In this document: one piece after another, positions 1 to 6,794 of the stretch | Layout of the letters: every line of letters starts with the position of its first letter | How positions within the stretch are numbered: the first letter of the stretch is position 1 | Origin: an uncultured Bacteroidota bacterium | Lineage (GTDB): Bacteria > Bacteroidota > Bacteroidia > Chitinophagales > Chitinophagaceae | Length of the DNA stretch: 9,242 nucleotides | Reading direction: 5' to 3' | NCBI GenBank assembly: GCA_903933765.1 | Contig: CAIZLI010000143.1 | Location: forward strand, 1-9,242 | Program-made: the position numbers and the translations under genes | The notes under the pieces: generated by a model | Seen by the model: only the letters and a program-made list of their open reading frames with translations | The model's database searches: none | What the model was told of the DNA's origin: nothing

Positions 1-36
1 TAATTAACATAACAATCATACATTAAATAAGTTTTT

Positions 37-1614
37 ATGGTGGACATTAAACCTGATGAAATATCTGCAATTCTTAGACAGCAATTAAGCAATTTTAATG
101 CTTCTGCTGATTTAGAAGAAGTAGGAACTGTACTACAAGTTGGTGACGGTATCGCCCGTATTTATGGTTTGAACGGAGTAAGTAGTGGCGAGTTGGTTGA
201 ATTTGAAAATGGTACTAAAGCCATTGCATTGAACCTAGAGGAAGACAATGTGGGTGTGGTAATGATGGGTGAGAGCAAGGGCATTAAAGAAGGTGATAAA
301 GTAAAGCGTACTGGTCAAATCGCTTCTATTAAAGTAGGAGATGGTTTAGTTGGTCGTGTAATCAATATGTTGGGTGAGCCAATTGATGGTAAGGGTCCAA
401 TTAAAGGTGAATTGTATGAGATGCCATTGGAGCGTAAAGCACCAGGTGTTATCTTCCGTGAGCCTGTAAAAGAACCATTACAAACAGGTATCAAAGCGAT
501 TGACGCGATGATTCCAATTGGTCGTGGTCAACGTGAATTGGTCATTGGTGACCGTCAAACAGGTAAGACTGCAATTTGTGTGGATACCATTATCAATCAA
601 AAAGAATTTTACGATGCTGGTGAACCAGTATATTGTATCTATGTTGCGATTGGTCAAAAAGCATCTACGATTGCAGGTGTAATGAAGACTTTAGAAGAGA
701 ACGGTGCGATGGCTTATACAATCATCGTTGCTGCTTCTGCTGCTGATCCAGCGCCTCAACAATTCTACGCTCCATTTGCGGGTGCAGCTGTTGGTGAGTT
801 CTTCCGTGATTGTGGTAAACCAGCGTTGATTGTATTTGATGACTTATCAAAGCAAGCGGTGGCTTACCGTGAGGTCTCTTTATTATTACGTCGTCCACCA
901 GGACGTGAGGCATATCCAGGTGATGTATTCTACTTACATAGCCGTTTATTAGAGCGTGCTGCGAAAGTAATTGCAAACGATGAGATTGCTAAGAATATGA
1001 ATGACTTACCAGCTTCTATCAAGCATTTGGTGAAAGGTGGTGGATCATTGACTGCATTACCAATTATTGAAACACAAGCAGGTGACGTATCTGCCTATAT
1101 CCCAACCAACGTAATCTCAATTACAGACGGTCAGATCTTCTTAGAAGGAAACTTGTTCAACGCAGGTATTCGTCCAGCGATCAACGTAGGTATTTCTGTA
1201 AGTCGTGTGGGTGGTAACGCGCAGATCAAATCAATGAAAAAAGTATCTGGTACATTGAAATTAGACCAGGCATTATACCGTGAGTTAGAAGCCTTCTCTA
1301 AATTTGGTGGTGACTTGGATCCAGCAACTAAGAATGTAATTGATAAAGGTGCAAGAAACGTAGAGATCTTGAAGCAAGCACAGTACACACCGTTTACGGT
1401 AGAAAAACAAGTAGCCATTATCTACTTGGGTACACAAGGTTTGTTGAAAGAAGTAGCGGTTAAAAACGTGAAAGATTTTGAAGCACATTTTATGTTAGAG
1501 ATGTCGAATAAATTACCAAATGTATTGGCTGAATTCAAAAAAGGTAATTTACCTGAAGATGGATTAAAGCAAATGGTAGAATTAGCAAATAGCTTGATTC
1601 CTCAATACAAATAA
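37..1614 (+). CDS. atpA: F1F0 ATP synthase subunit alpha
   Basis: This is the non-catalytic nucleotide-binding subunit of the F1 head, which forms the alpha3-beta3 hexamer on the cytoplasmic face of the inner membrane and is needed for ATP synthesis. The 525-residue length is normal for the family. An N-terminal beta-barrel domain (about 25-95) precedes the nucleotide-binding core. The core has a Walker A GDRQTGKT at 171-178, a Walker [11 protein letters not shown] at 263-272, [17 protein letters not shown] near 334-350 and the ISVSRVGG segment at 386-393, whose R390 is the arginine that reaches into the beta-subunit site. A helical C-terminal domain follows. The ATG at 37 fits the family N terminus and has no Shine-Dalgarno. 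Arginine codons are mostly CGT, as expected of a highly expressed gene. The 36 bases upstream are AT-rich and could follow atpH, but this cannot be verified. The gene ends at a strong terminator and is not followed by atpG. Confidence 0.98.
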   Translation: MVDIKPDEISAILRQQLSNFNASADLEEVGTVLQVGDGIARIYGLNGVSSGELVEFENGTKAIALNLEEDNVGVVMMGESKGIKEGDKVKRTGQIASIKVGDGLVGRVINMLGEPIDGKGPIKGELYEMPLERKAPGVIFREPVKEPLQTGIKAIDAMIPIGRGQRELVIGDRQTGKTAICVDTIINQKEFYDAGEPVYCIYVAIGQKASTIAGVMKTLEENGAMAYTIIVAASAADPAPQQFYAPFAGAAVGEFFRDCGKPALIVFDDLSKQAVAYREVSLLLRRPPGREAYPGDVFYLHSRLLERAAKVIANDEIAKNMNDLPASIKHLVKGGGSLTALPIIETQAGDVSAYIPTNVISITDGQIFLEGNLFNAGIRPAINVGISVSRVGGNAQIKSMKKVSGTLKLDQALYRELEAFSKFGGDLDPATKNVIDKGARNVEILKQAQYTPFTVEKQVAIIYLGTQGLLKEVAVKNVKDFEAHFMLEMSNKLPNVLAEFKKGNLPEDGLKQMVELANSLIPQYK

Positions 1615-1628
1615 GGAAATACTTGAAT

Positions 1629-1659
1629 AAAAAAACCCCCGATATTTCGGGGTTTTTTT
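1629..1659 (+). terminator. Intrinsic terminator after atpA
   Basis: Fifteen bases after the atpA stop lies a textbook hairpin. CCCCGA (1637-1642) pairs with TCGGGG (1647-1652) around a TATT loop. A run of seven A (1629-1635) on the left matches a run of seven T (1653-1659) on the right, with one unpaired C at 1636. The A/T flanks let it act in both directions. It should end the ATP synthase transcript and insulate the ABC cluster downstream. Confidence 0.93.
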
Positions 1660-1712
1660 GTGAATAGGGGGATGGATTCGCAACAAATCATTCTATAGAT
1701 TGTTATAGTATT

Positions 1713-2618
1713 ATGTCAGTCATTAAAGTACAAGGATTAAGTAAAAGCTTTGGCGCCTTAAAGGCAGTAGACCAGCTTTCTTTTGAAGTAGAAGCGGGAC
1801 AGGTGTATGGTTTTTTGGGCCAAAACGGATCTGGAAAAAGTACCACTATCAGAATGTTGCTTTCCTTAATCCATCCTTCTCAAGGGCATATCGAAATCTT
1901 TGGCCAATCGTTAACAGACAATCGTTCTGCAATTTTAGAACAAGTAGGTGCAGTGATTGAACGCCCAGATCTATATCCTTACTTAACTGCGCAGGAGCAC
2001 TTAACCTTGTTTGCAAAATTGCGTAAGCAAAAAATAACTGCTGCTAAGATCGAAGCGACTTTAGCACAGGTAGGATTATTGTCAAGAGCCAATGATAAAG
2101 TACAAACTTATTCATTGGGGATGAAGCAAAGATTAGGGATTGGTATTGCATTATTACACGACCCTCAATTGATTATATTAGATGAACCAACCAATGGACT
2201 GGATCCTCAAGGTATTGCTGATATTCGTCAATTGATCAAATCACTTTCTAAAGACCAGGGTAAAACTGTTTTAGTTTCCTCACATTTACTTTCTGAAATA
2301 GAACAAATTGCGAGCCATATTTTAATTATCCATCAAGGTAAAAAAATGGCAGAAGGACCTACATCAAGTTTGTTGGATCCAAATAAAACCATCGTACAAA
2401 TTAAGACCTTGGATGACGCGGATGCAAAACAAAAATTAATGGCATCGGCTTATCGTTCAAATGTATTAGAAAGAACCGAGGGGCTTTATCTGACGATTCC
2501 TAAATTAGAGATCCCTGCCTTAAATGCTTTTATTGTAGCGTCTAATATCGACTTGGTTTCACTAGAAGCAAAAAATTCCTTGGAAGATTATTTTTTACAA
2601 CTTACTTCAACTTTTTAA
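1713..2618 (+). CDS. ABC transporter ATP-binding protein (BcrA/CcmA-like, exporter type)
   Basis: This 301-residue cytoplasmic ATPase should power the permease encoded next to it. The motifs are complete: Walker A GQNGSGKST at 36-44, signature YSLGMKQRL at 133-141, Walker B LIILDEP at 153-159, D-loop NGLDPQG at 161-167 and switch histidine H191 in VSSHLL. The region after Walker A reads VGAVIERPDLYPYLT (78-92), in the style of BcrA-type drug, bacteriocin and lipid exporters; E83 sits about where many ABC proteins have the Q-loop glutamine. The tail after about 215 is the poorly conserved C-terminal extension common in this group. The ATG at 1713 is 99 bases past the atpA stop, beyond the terminator, so it probably has its own promoter, but I find no clear TAnnTTTG in 1660-1712. 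The stop is one base from the permease start, so the two are translationally coupled. The substrate cannot be read from the sequence. Confidence 0.93.
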   Translation: MSVIKVQGLSKSFGALKAVDQLSFEVEAGQVYGFLGQNGSGKSTTIRMLLSLIHPSQGHIEIFGQSLTDNRSAILEQVGAVIERPDLYPYLTAQEHLTLFAKLRKQKITAAKIEATLAQVGLLSRANDKVQTYSLGMKQRLGIGIALLHDPQLIILDEPTNGLDPQGIADIRQLIKSLSKDQGKTVLVSSHLLSEIEQIASHILIIHQGKKMAEGPTSSLLDPNKTIVQIKTLDDADAKQKLMASAYRSNVLERTEGLYLTIPKLEIPALNAFIVASNIDLVSLEAKNSLEDYFLQLTSTF

Positions 2619-2619
2619 T

Positions 2620-3495
2620 ATGTGGCCAATTATTCAAATTGAACTTTTTAAAATCTACAAAAGGCCAAGAACTTATATTGCATTTGGTGCGATTGCTGCA
2701 TTGATATTGGTGATACAAATGGGATTAAAAATAGATGGTGAGGCTTATGCTGCATTTTTGATGAAGGATATCAACGATACTTTAACGGTGGATGGGAAGG
2801 TGTTAAATGGATATTTGATCTGTTATATATTATTGCAATTGTTACTTGTGCATGTGCCGCTATTAGTGGCTTTGATTGCAGCTGATATGCTTTCTGGCGA
2901 AGCGAATTTGGGCACTTTGAGGTTATTGTTTACAACCCCTTATAGTAGAACACAGTGGGTCTTGGCTAAATTTGTAGCAGCAAGTTTATATACTATTTTA
3001 TTATTGATTTGGTTGGCTTTTCTTGCGCTATTCTTAAGCATGTGGATTTTTGGCACAGATGATTTATTCCTAATGAAATCTAATTATGTGGTCTTGATAC
3101 AAGAACAGGATGTTTTTTGGAGATACTTAGGGGCATTTGTTTTTGCAAGTTTCTCTTTATTGACAGTAGCTGCCTTAGGCTTCTTGATGTCTAGCTTAGC
3201 GAATAATTCAATTGGACCCATTGTTGCAACCATTAGTGCGATTGTTTTTTTTACTATCCTAAGTACGCTTAACATTCCATTGTTCAATGTGGTAAAGCCT
3301 TATTTGTTTACTACCCATATGAATAATTGGAAAGAATTTTTTGATATACAAGTCAATGAATCAAATGACGCAATCACTGGAAGTATTTTAAATGTGGCTA
3401 AAATTAAAAATTCAATCATCATACTAGCGATACATATTGGATTATTTGTAGGGGCTTCTGTTTGGATCATGAAAAAGAAAGATATTTTAAGCTAA
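2620..3495 (+). CDS. ABC-2 type transporter permease
   Basis: This 291-residue inner-membrane protein is the transmembrane partner of the preceding ATPase. I see six hydrophobic segments, at about residues 18-36, 64-88, 116-145, 169-192, 197-218 and 264-284. There is a short positive N terminus (KIYKRPR) and a lysine-rich cytoplasmic end (MKKKDILS). Between helices 2 and 3 lies SGEANLGTLRLLFTTPYSR (92-110), the amphipathic coupling segment typical of ABC-2 exporters of the BcrB/NosY kind. A soluble loop of about 27 residues separates helices 1 and 2, and another of about 45 residues precedes the last helix (219-263). The start is one base after the ATPase stop, which fixes it. Export of a drug, peptide, lipid or lipoprotein is possible; family membership is clear, cargo is not. 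Confidence 0.9.
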   Translation: MWPIIQIELFKIYKRPRTYIAFGAIAALILVIQMGLKIDGEAYAAFLMKDINDTLTVDGKVLNGYLICYILLQLLLVHVPLLVALIAADMLSGEANLGTLRLLFTTPYSRTQWVLAKFVAASLYTILLLIWLAFLALFLSMWIFGTDDLFLMKSNYVVLIQEQDVFWRYLGAFVFASFSLLTVAALGFLMSSLANNSIGPIVATISAIVFFTILSTLNIPLFNVVKPYLFTTHMNNWKEFFDIQVNESNDAITGSILNVAKIKNSIIILAIHIGLFVGASVWIMKKKDILS

Positions 3496-3526
3496 TCCAG
3501 GCTTGAAAAAATATAATTAGTTCGAT

Positions 3527-4213
3527 ATGAAAAAAATGATTTTGCTTTTTGTAGGAATATGCTTTATTCAGGTCGCTGTTGTTGCGCAATCAAACCCATT
3601 AATTGAAAGAGTGACTAAGAAATTGAATACGGTCAATGACTATGTGGCAACTGGGGTGATGAAAACCGATGTGGCATTTATCAAAGCCTCATTGGGGAAA
3701 GTCAAAGTATATTTTAAGAAACCGAATTTATTGAAAGTTAAAAAAGAGGGCGGTATCTCTTTATTACCTAAAGGTGGGGTGTCTGTGACGATCAATTCTC
3801 TATTGAATAACAAACAATATATCGCTATTGAGTCTGGGGTTCAAATGTTTAAAGGCAAATCCTTGCAGGCGATTAAACTAATCCCAACAGATGAAAAATT
3901 AGACTGGGTTATTTCGACTTTATGGATTGATCCAGTGGATGCATTGGTGTACAAGACTTTCACTACAACGAAAGAGAATGGCACGTATGAAATAACCATG
4001 GAGTATGGACAATATGCCAGCTACGGGCTTCCTAGCAAGCTTATTTTTGGCTTCAACACCAAGGACTATAAATTACCCAATGGGATTACTTTAGAATTTG
4101 GAGATGAGGATCCTGCAGCAAAACAAAAGGCCTTAAAGCAAAAAAAAGGCACGATCGAAATTACCTATACGAATTATGTAATCAATCAAGGTGTTTCCAA
4201 TTCAATGTTTTAA
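3527..4213 (+). CDS. LolA-like secreted protein (outer-membrane lipoprotein-sorting family)
   Basis: A 228-residue exported protein. Residues 1-20 form a signal peptide (MKKM, hydrophobic core, VVA then Q) with likely cleavage after A20. No lipobox cysteine is present, so it should be soluble in the periplasm. The mature part is beta-rich and follows the LolA/RseB pattern: a helix beginning LIERVTKKLNTVNDY (25-39), strands with VYFKKPNLLKVKK (61-73), and LWIDPVDALVYKT (132-144), which resembles the WID strand of that fold. LolA-type proteins carry acyl chains of lipoproteins or lipids in a half-barrel cavity. This call rests on motif style rather than strong identity. The gene starts 31 bases after the permease, same strand, with no terminator between, so joint transcription with the ABC genes is likely. 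It may be the periplasmic partner of that exporter rather than the housekeeping LolA. Confidence 0.68.
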   Translation: MKKMILLFVGICFIQVAVVAQSNPLIERVTKKLNTVNDYVATGVMKTDVAFIKASLGKVKVYFKKPNLLKVKKEGGISLLPKGGVSVTINSLLNNKQYIAIESGVQMFKGKSLQAIKLIPTDEKLDWVISTLWIDPVDALVYKTFTTTKENGTYEITMEYGQYASYGLPSKLIFGFNTKDYKLPNGITLEFGDEDPAAKQKALKQKKGTIEITYTNYVINQGVSNSMF

Positions 4214-4223
4214 ATTGCAATGA

Positions 4224-4853
4224 ATGAAAAGCGGAATCGTCTTTTTTATACTACTATTGCAGTTGCCCCTTCAGGCACAGACATCCAACCATACTAAAGC
4301 ATTGGAGTCTGCTGTCATACAATTTAATAAGACAAACAGCCCCAGTTCTTATATACAACTATTTCAGCAATTTGAGCAACTCTATGCTGTGGACAAAACC
4401 AATTGGTTGATTCCTTATTATGCTGGAATGACTAAATCATTAATGTGTCTCTTGAAAATGGGCGATAGAGATGTGCTAGCCAGTGATGCTTTATTATGGG
4501 TAGCTAGGGCAAAATCCATCGAAGTGAATGATGAAATCTATTGCGCAGAAAGTTTAGCTTATACTGCAAAGATGTCCGTGAATCCTGCATTGAGGTGGTT
4601 TACCTATGAAGGTAAAATTAAAAACAGCTTGAGCTTGGCTAAGAAGTTGAATCCAAATAATCCAAGGGCCTATATTTTGGAGGCCAATATTCAACAAAAA
4701 TTACCTTTCATATTTGGGGGTGGATGTAAGTCAGCTAAACCATTGATTCAAAAAGCAGATTTGTTTTTTAGTAATCAAACTAAAGCAAATTCAATCGAAC
4801 CATCTTGGGGTATTCAATCCTTAGTGAAATTGAAAAAAGCCTGTCCTTATTAA
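4224..4853 (+). CDS. Secreted helical (TPR-like) protein of unknown function
   Basis: I do not recognise a named family. The 209-residue product has a signal peptide at 1-18 (MKSG, hydrophobic core, LQA then Q), so it should be periplasmic or surface-facing. The mature part looks mostly alpha-helical. It has helix pairs resembling degenerate tetratricopeptide repeats, for example KIKNSLSLAKKLNPNNPRAY (131-150), followed by PFIFGGGCKSAKPLIQKADLFF (161-182). The FGGG...AKPLIQKA pattern is one I associate with Bacteroidota TPR-like hypothetical proteins. Four cysteines remain in the mature chain (75, 107, 168, 207), so disulphides are possible. It starts 10 bases after the LolA-like gene; another ATG at 4220 is out of frame. 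As the last gene of the ABC run it may take part in the same envelope process, which is inference from position only. Confidence 0.72.
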   Translation: MKSGIVFFILLLQLPLQAQTSNHTKALESAVIQFNKTNSPSSYIQLFQQFEQLYAVDKTNWLIPYYAGMTKSLMCLLKMGDRDVLASDALLWVARAKSIEVNDEIYCAESLAYTAKMSVNPALRWFTYEGKIKNSLSLAKKLNPNNPRAYILEANIQQKLPFIFGGGCKSAKPLIQKADLFFSNQTKANSIEPSWGIQSLVKLKKACPY

Positions 4854-4854
4854 A

Positions 4855-4868
4855 GCTGTCCATACAGC
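4855..4868. terminator. Small stem-loop between convergent genes
   Basis: GCTGT (4855-4859) pairs with ACAGC (4864-4868) around a CCAT loop, directly after the stop of the helical-protein gene and 22 bases from the pdxA stop. On the minus strand the stem is followed by TTTAAT, a weak U-tract for pdxA; on the plus strand no T-run follows. A second weak pairing, AATTC 4876-4880 with GGATT 4888-4892 then AATTTT, could serve the plus strand. Both are short, so terminator function is only possible. Confidence 0.3.
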
Positions 4869-4890
4869 GCTATTCAATTCAATGATTGGA

Positions 4891-5979
4891 TTAATTTTCG
4901 TCTAATCTTTCGTCTACCGCATTTGCAAACATTTTATGACTTACCTTCTTCAAAGGATTTAAACGCATATCGCGATAGCCTTGTCTAGCATGAATAATCC
5001 GAATACATTCAAAAATACTCGCTGTAAATGAACTGGCATCTGCCTTGTCTTTTCCAGCAATATCAAAAGCAGTTCCATGGTCTGGACTTGTTCTAACAAT
5101 TGGTAATCCAGCTGTGAAGTTCACACCATCTCCAAATGCCAATGATTTAAATGGAATCATGCCTTGGTCATGGTACATCGCTAAGACTGCATCAAATTTT
5201 TCGTGCTGTCCTCTAGCAAAAAAAGCATCTGCAGAATAAGGTCCGTATACCAACATCTGTTGTTTTGCTTCTTTAATAGCTGGTTGAATGATTTCAATTT
5301 CTTCCTTACCAATCAAACCATCATCACCTGCATGAGGATTCAATGCCAAGACAGCAATACGTGGTTTGTCTACACCAAAATCTTTTTGTAAGCTTCTGTG
5401 CAGGATTTGTAATTTTTGTTTGATCTTATCCTTGGTAATATGTTGCGCAATATCTTGTATCGTGAGGTGTTCTGTGACCAAGGCCATTCTTAAATTTTCG
5501 GCCACCAATAGCATGAGGTTTTCTACATTCCCAAATGCATGTTGCAAATAAGGAGTATGCCCACTAAAATTAAAATTAGGTGACTGGATATTTTTCTTAT
5601 GAATTGGCGCGGTCACTAGACCGTCAATTTTTTTATTTTTTAATGCATCAACTGCTTTTTCTAAAGAGATCAATGCATATTTACCACCAATTTCAGTAAG
5701 CTCACCTGGTTGAATAGTAGCTTCCTCCTCCCAACATTGAATCAAGTTCACTTGTTTATGGTTTAACTTATCAAGATCTGGTGCAGTTGAAAAAGACATT
5801 TGAAAACTAGGGCTGCTCTTGCTGTAAAAATTGATTGCCTTATGGTTCGCAAAAATAACGGGTACCATAAATTCGAGTAGTCGACTATCAGACAATGATT
5901 TGATGATTAATTCAATGCCAATACCGTTTAAATCTCCACAAGTAAAGCCTATAATTGGTTTTCTGATGTCTTGGTTCAT
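4891..5979 (-). CDS. pdxA: 4-hydroxythreonine-4-phosphate dehydrogenase
   Basis: PdxA oxidises 4-phosphohydroxy-L-threonine with NAD; the decarboxylated product is condensed with deoxyxylulose 5-phosphate by PdxJ to give pyridoxine 5'-phosphate. The ATG at 5979 gives 362 residues, in the usual family range. Visible motifs are GDLNGIG (15-21), TAPIHK (123-128), GHT (140-142), TEH (169-171), NPHAG (214-218), MYHDQG (268-273) and TSPDHGTAFDIAGK (297-310). H171, H216 and H270 line up with the three metal-binding histidines known in E. coli PdxA. The frame stays open upstream to a TTG at 6012, but those 11 residues (CVLLHPNQLD after the start) are not family-like and would put the start far from the conserved N terminus, so I prefer the ATG. 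It is divergent from rsmA with 50 bases between starts. In E. coli pdxA and rsmA (ksgA) are also neighbours, but in the same direction. Confidence 0.96.
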   Translation of the reverse strand: MNQDIRKPIIGFTCGDLNGIGIELIIKSLSDSRLLEFMVPVIFANHKAINFYSKSSPSFQMSFSTAPDLDKLNHKQVNLIQCWEEEATIQPGELTEIGGKYALISLEKAVDALKNKKIDGLVTAPIHKKNIQSPNFNFSGHTPYLQHAFGNVENLMLLVAENLRMALVTEHLTIQDIAQHITKDKIKQKLQILHRSLQKDFGVDKPRIAVLALNPHAGDDGLIGKEEIEIIQPAIKEAKQQMLVYGPYSADAFFARGQHEKFDAVLAMYHDQGMIPFKSLAFGDGVNFTAGLPIVRTSPDHGTAFDIAGKDKADASSFTASIFECIRIIHARQGYRDMRLNPLKKVSHKMFANAVDERLDEN

Positions 5980-6017
5980 ATCCAGTTGATTAGGGTGTAA
6001 AAGTACGCACAAAAACC

Positions 6018-6025
6018 TAACTTTG
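6018..6025 (+). promoter_or_regulatory. Bacteroidota -7 promoter element for rsmA
   Basis: TAACTTTG matches the Bacteroidota -7 consensus TAnnTTTG exactly and ends four bases before the rsmA ATG. Since the element is centred near -7, transcription should begin within a few bases of the ATG, giving a leaderless or nearly leaderless message. No convincing -33 TTTG/TTG lies at the expected distance; the nearest TTG (5986-5988) is too far upstream. That keeps confidence moderate. Confidence 0.55.
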
Positions 6026-6029
6026 CTTC

Positions 6030-6791
6030 ATGCAATACACCCTTAAAAAGTCATTGGGTCAACACTTTCTAAATGATGTCCAAATTTGTTTACAAATCAA
6101 AGCTGCCCTTGAGGACGCACCAATTGACCAGTTGTTGGAAATTGGTCCAGGAGCAGGTGCTTTAACCCAACATATTTTGGACCTGCCTAAACAAGCATTT
6201 AAAGCGGTGGAATTGGATCGTGAAAAAGTAGCCTACCTTTTACATACCTATCCTCAATTAGAGGGTAAATTAGTCAATGAAGATTTTTTAGAAACCGCCA
6301 TTCCTTTTGAGGGTCAATTTACTTTAGTGGGTAATTTCCCATATAATATATCTACACAAATTGTGTTCAGGGTATTGGATTGGAAAGAACAAGTGCCTGT
6401 GATGATTGGGATGTTTCAAAAAGAAGTGGCAGAAAGAATTGCAGCCAAGCCGCATTCAAAAGCATATGGCATTTTGAGTGTATTGACCCAAGCATTTTAC
6501 GAGGTGGAGTATTTATTTGATGTGCCACCTTCTGCTTTTACCCCACCGCCCAATGTCATGAGTGGTGTGATTCGTTTAAAACGCAAATCCACATTTCCTG
6601 AATTTAGTTCAATAAAGAGTTTCTATCATATTGTAAAAATGGCTTTTGGTCAGCGCCGTAAAATGTTAAGAAATCCATTGAAACCTTATTTTACGACAGA
6701 ACAGTTGCAAGATCCTATCTTTACAAAAAGAGCCGAAAACTTGACCTATCAAGACTTTGCGGATCTTACTTTTAAAATGCACAATCCTTAG
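6030..6791 (+). CDS. rsmA: 16S rRNA (adenine(1518)-N(6)/adenine(1519)-N(6))-dimethyltransferase
   Basis: RsmA (KsgA) uses S-adenosylmethionine to dimethylate two adjacent adenines in the helix-45 loop of 16S rRNA, a late check in 30S assembly; loss usually gives kasugamycin resistance. The 253-residue protein has all family motifs: KKSLGQHFL at 6-14, the SAM-binding LEIGPGAGALT at 36-46, the acidic VELD at 60-63, NEDFLE at 83-88 and the catalytic NFPYNIST at 102-109 (NLPYNIS in many bacteria). MIGMFQKEVAERI (125-137), VPPSAFTPPP (165-174) and the basic FGQRRKMLRN (206-215) follow. The ATG at 6030 gives the expected short N terminus. A -7 element ends four bases upstream, so this start may sit at the transcript's 5' end. 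The dehydrogenase gene follows after three bases, so the two form an operon. Confidence 0.97.
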   Translation: MQYTLKKSLGQHFLNDVQICLQIKAALEDAPIDQLLEIGPGAGALTQHILDLPKQAFKAVELDREKVAYLLHTYPQLEGKLVNEDFLETAIPFEGQFTLVGNFPYNISTQIVFRVLDWKEQVPVMIGMFQKEVAERIAAKPHSKAYGILSVLTQAFYEVEYLFDVPPSAFTPPPNVMSGVIRLKRKSTFPEFSSIKSFYHIVKMAFGQRRKMLRNPLKPYFTTEQLQDPIFTKRAENLTYQDFADLTFKMHNP

Positions 6792-6794
6792 TCT

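Noticed and set aside
722..1488. Open frames on the minus strand inside atpA (722-976, 1131-1418, 1285-1488).
   Set aside because: They lie wholly within a conserved gene, overlap one another, show no recognisable domain and are shadows of atpA codon bias.
1693..1708. CTATA/TATAG inverted repeat before the ABC ATPase gene.
   Set aside because: It is only five AT pairs with a six-base loop and does not match the -7 consensus; too weak to call an operator or promoter.
1713..3495. GldA/GldF (gliding) or LolD/LolCE identity for the ABC pair.
   Set aside because: The ATPase has the BcrA-like VIERP segment and the permease an ABC-2 layout without the large periplasmic domain of LolC/E; nothing specific supports Gld.
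5045..5551. Three plus-strand frames of about 60 codons opposite pdxA.
   Set aside because: They are antisense to conserved PdxA motifs and have no family-like sequence or promoter.
5980..6012. Longer pdxA from a TTG start at 6012, adding 11 residues.
   Set aside because: The added residues do not look like PdxA, while the ATG at 5979 places the GDLNGIG motif at the usual distance from the N terminus.
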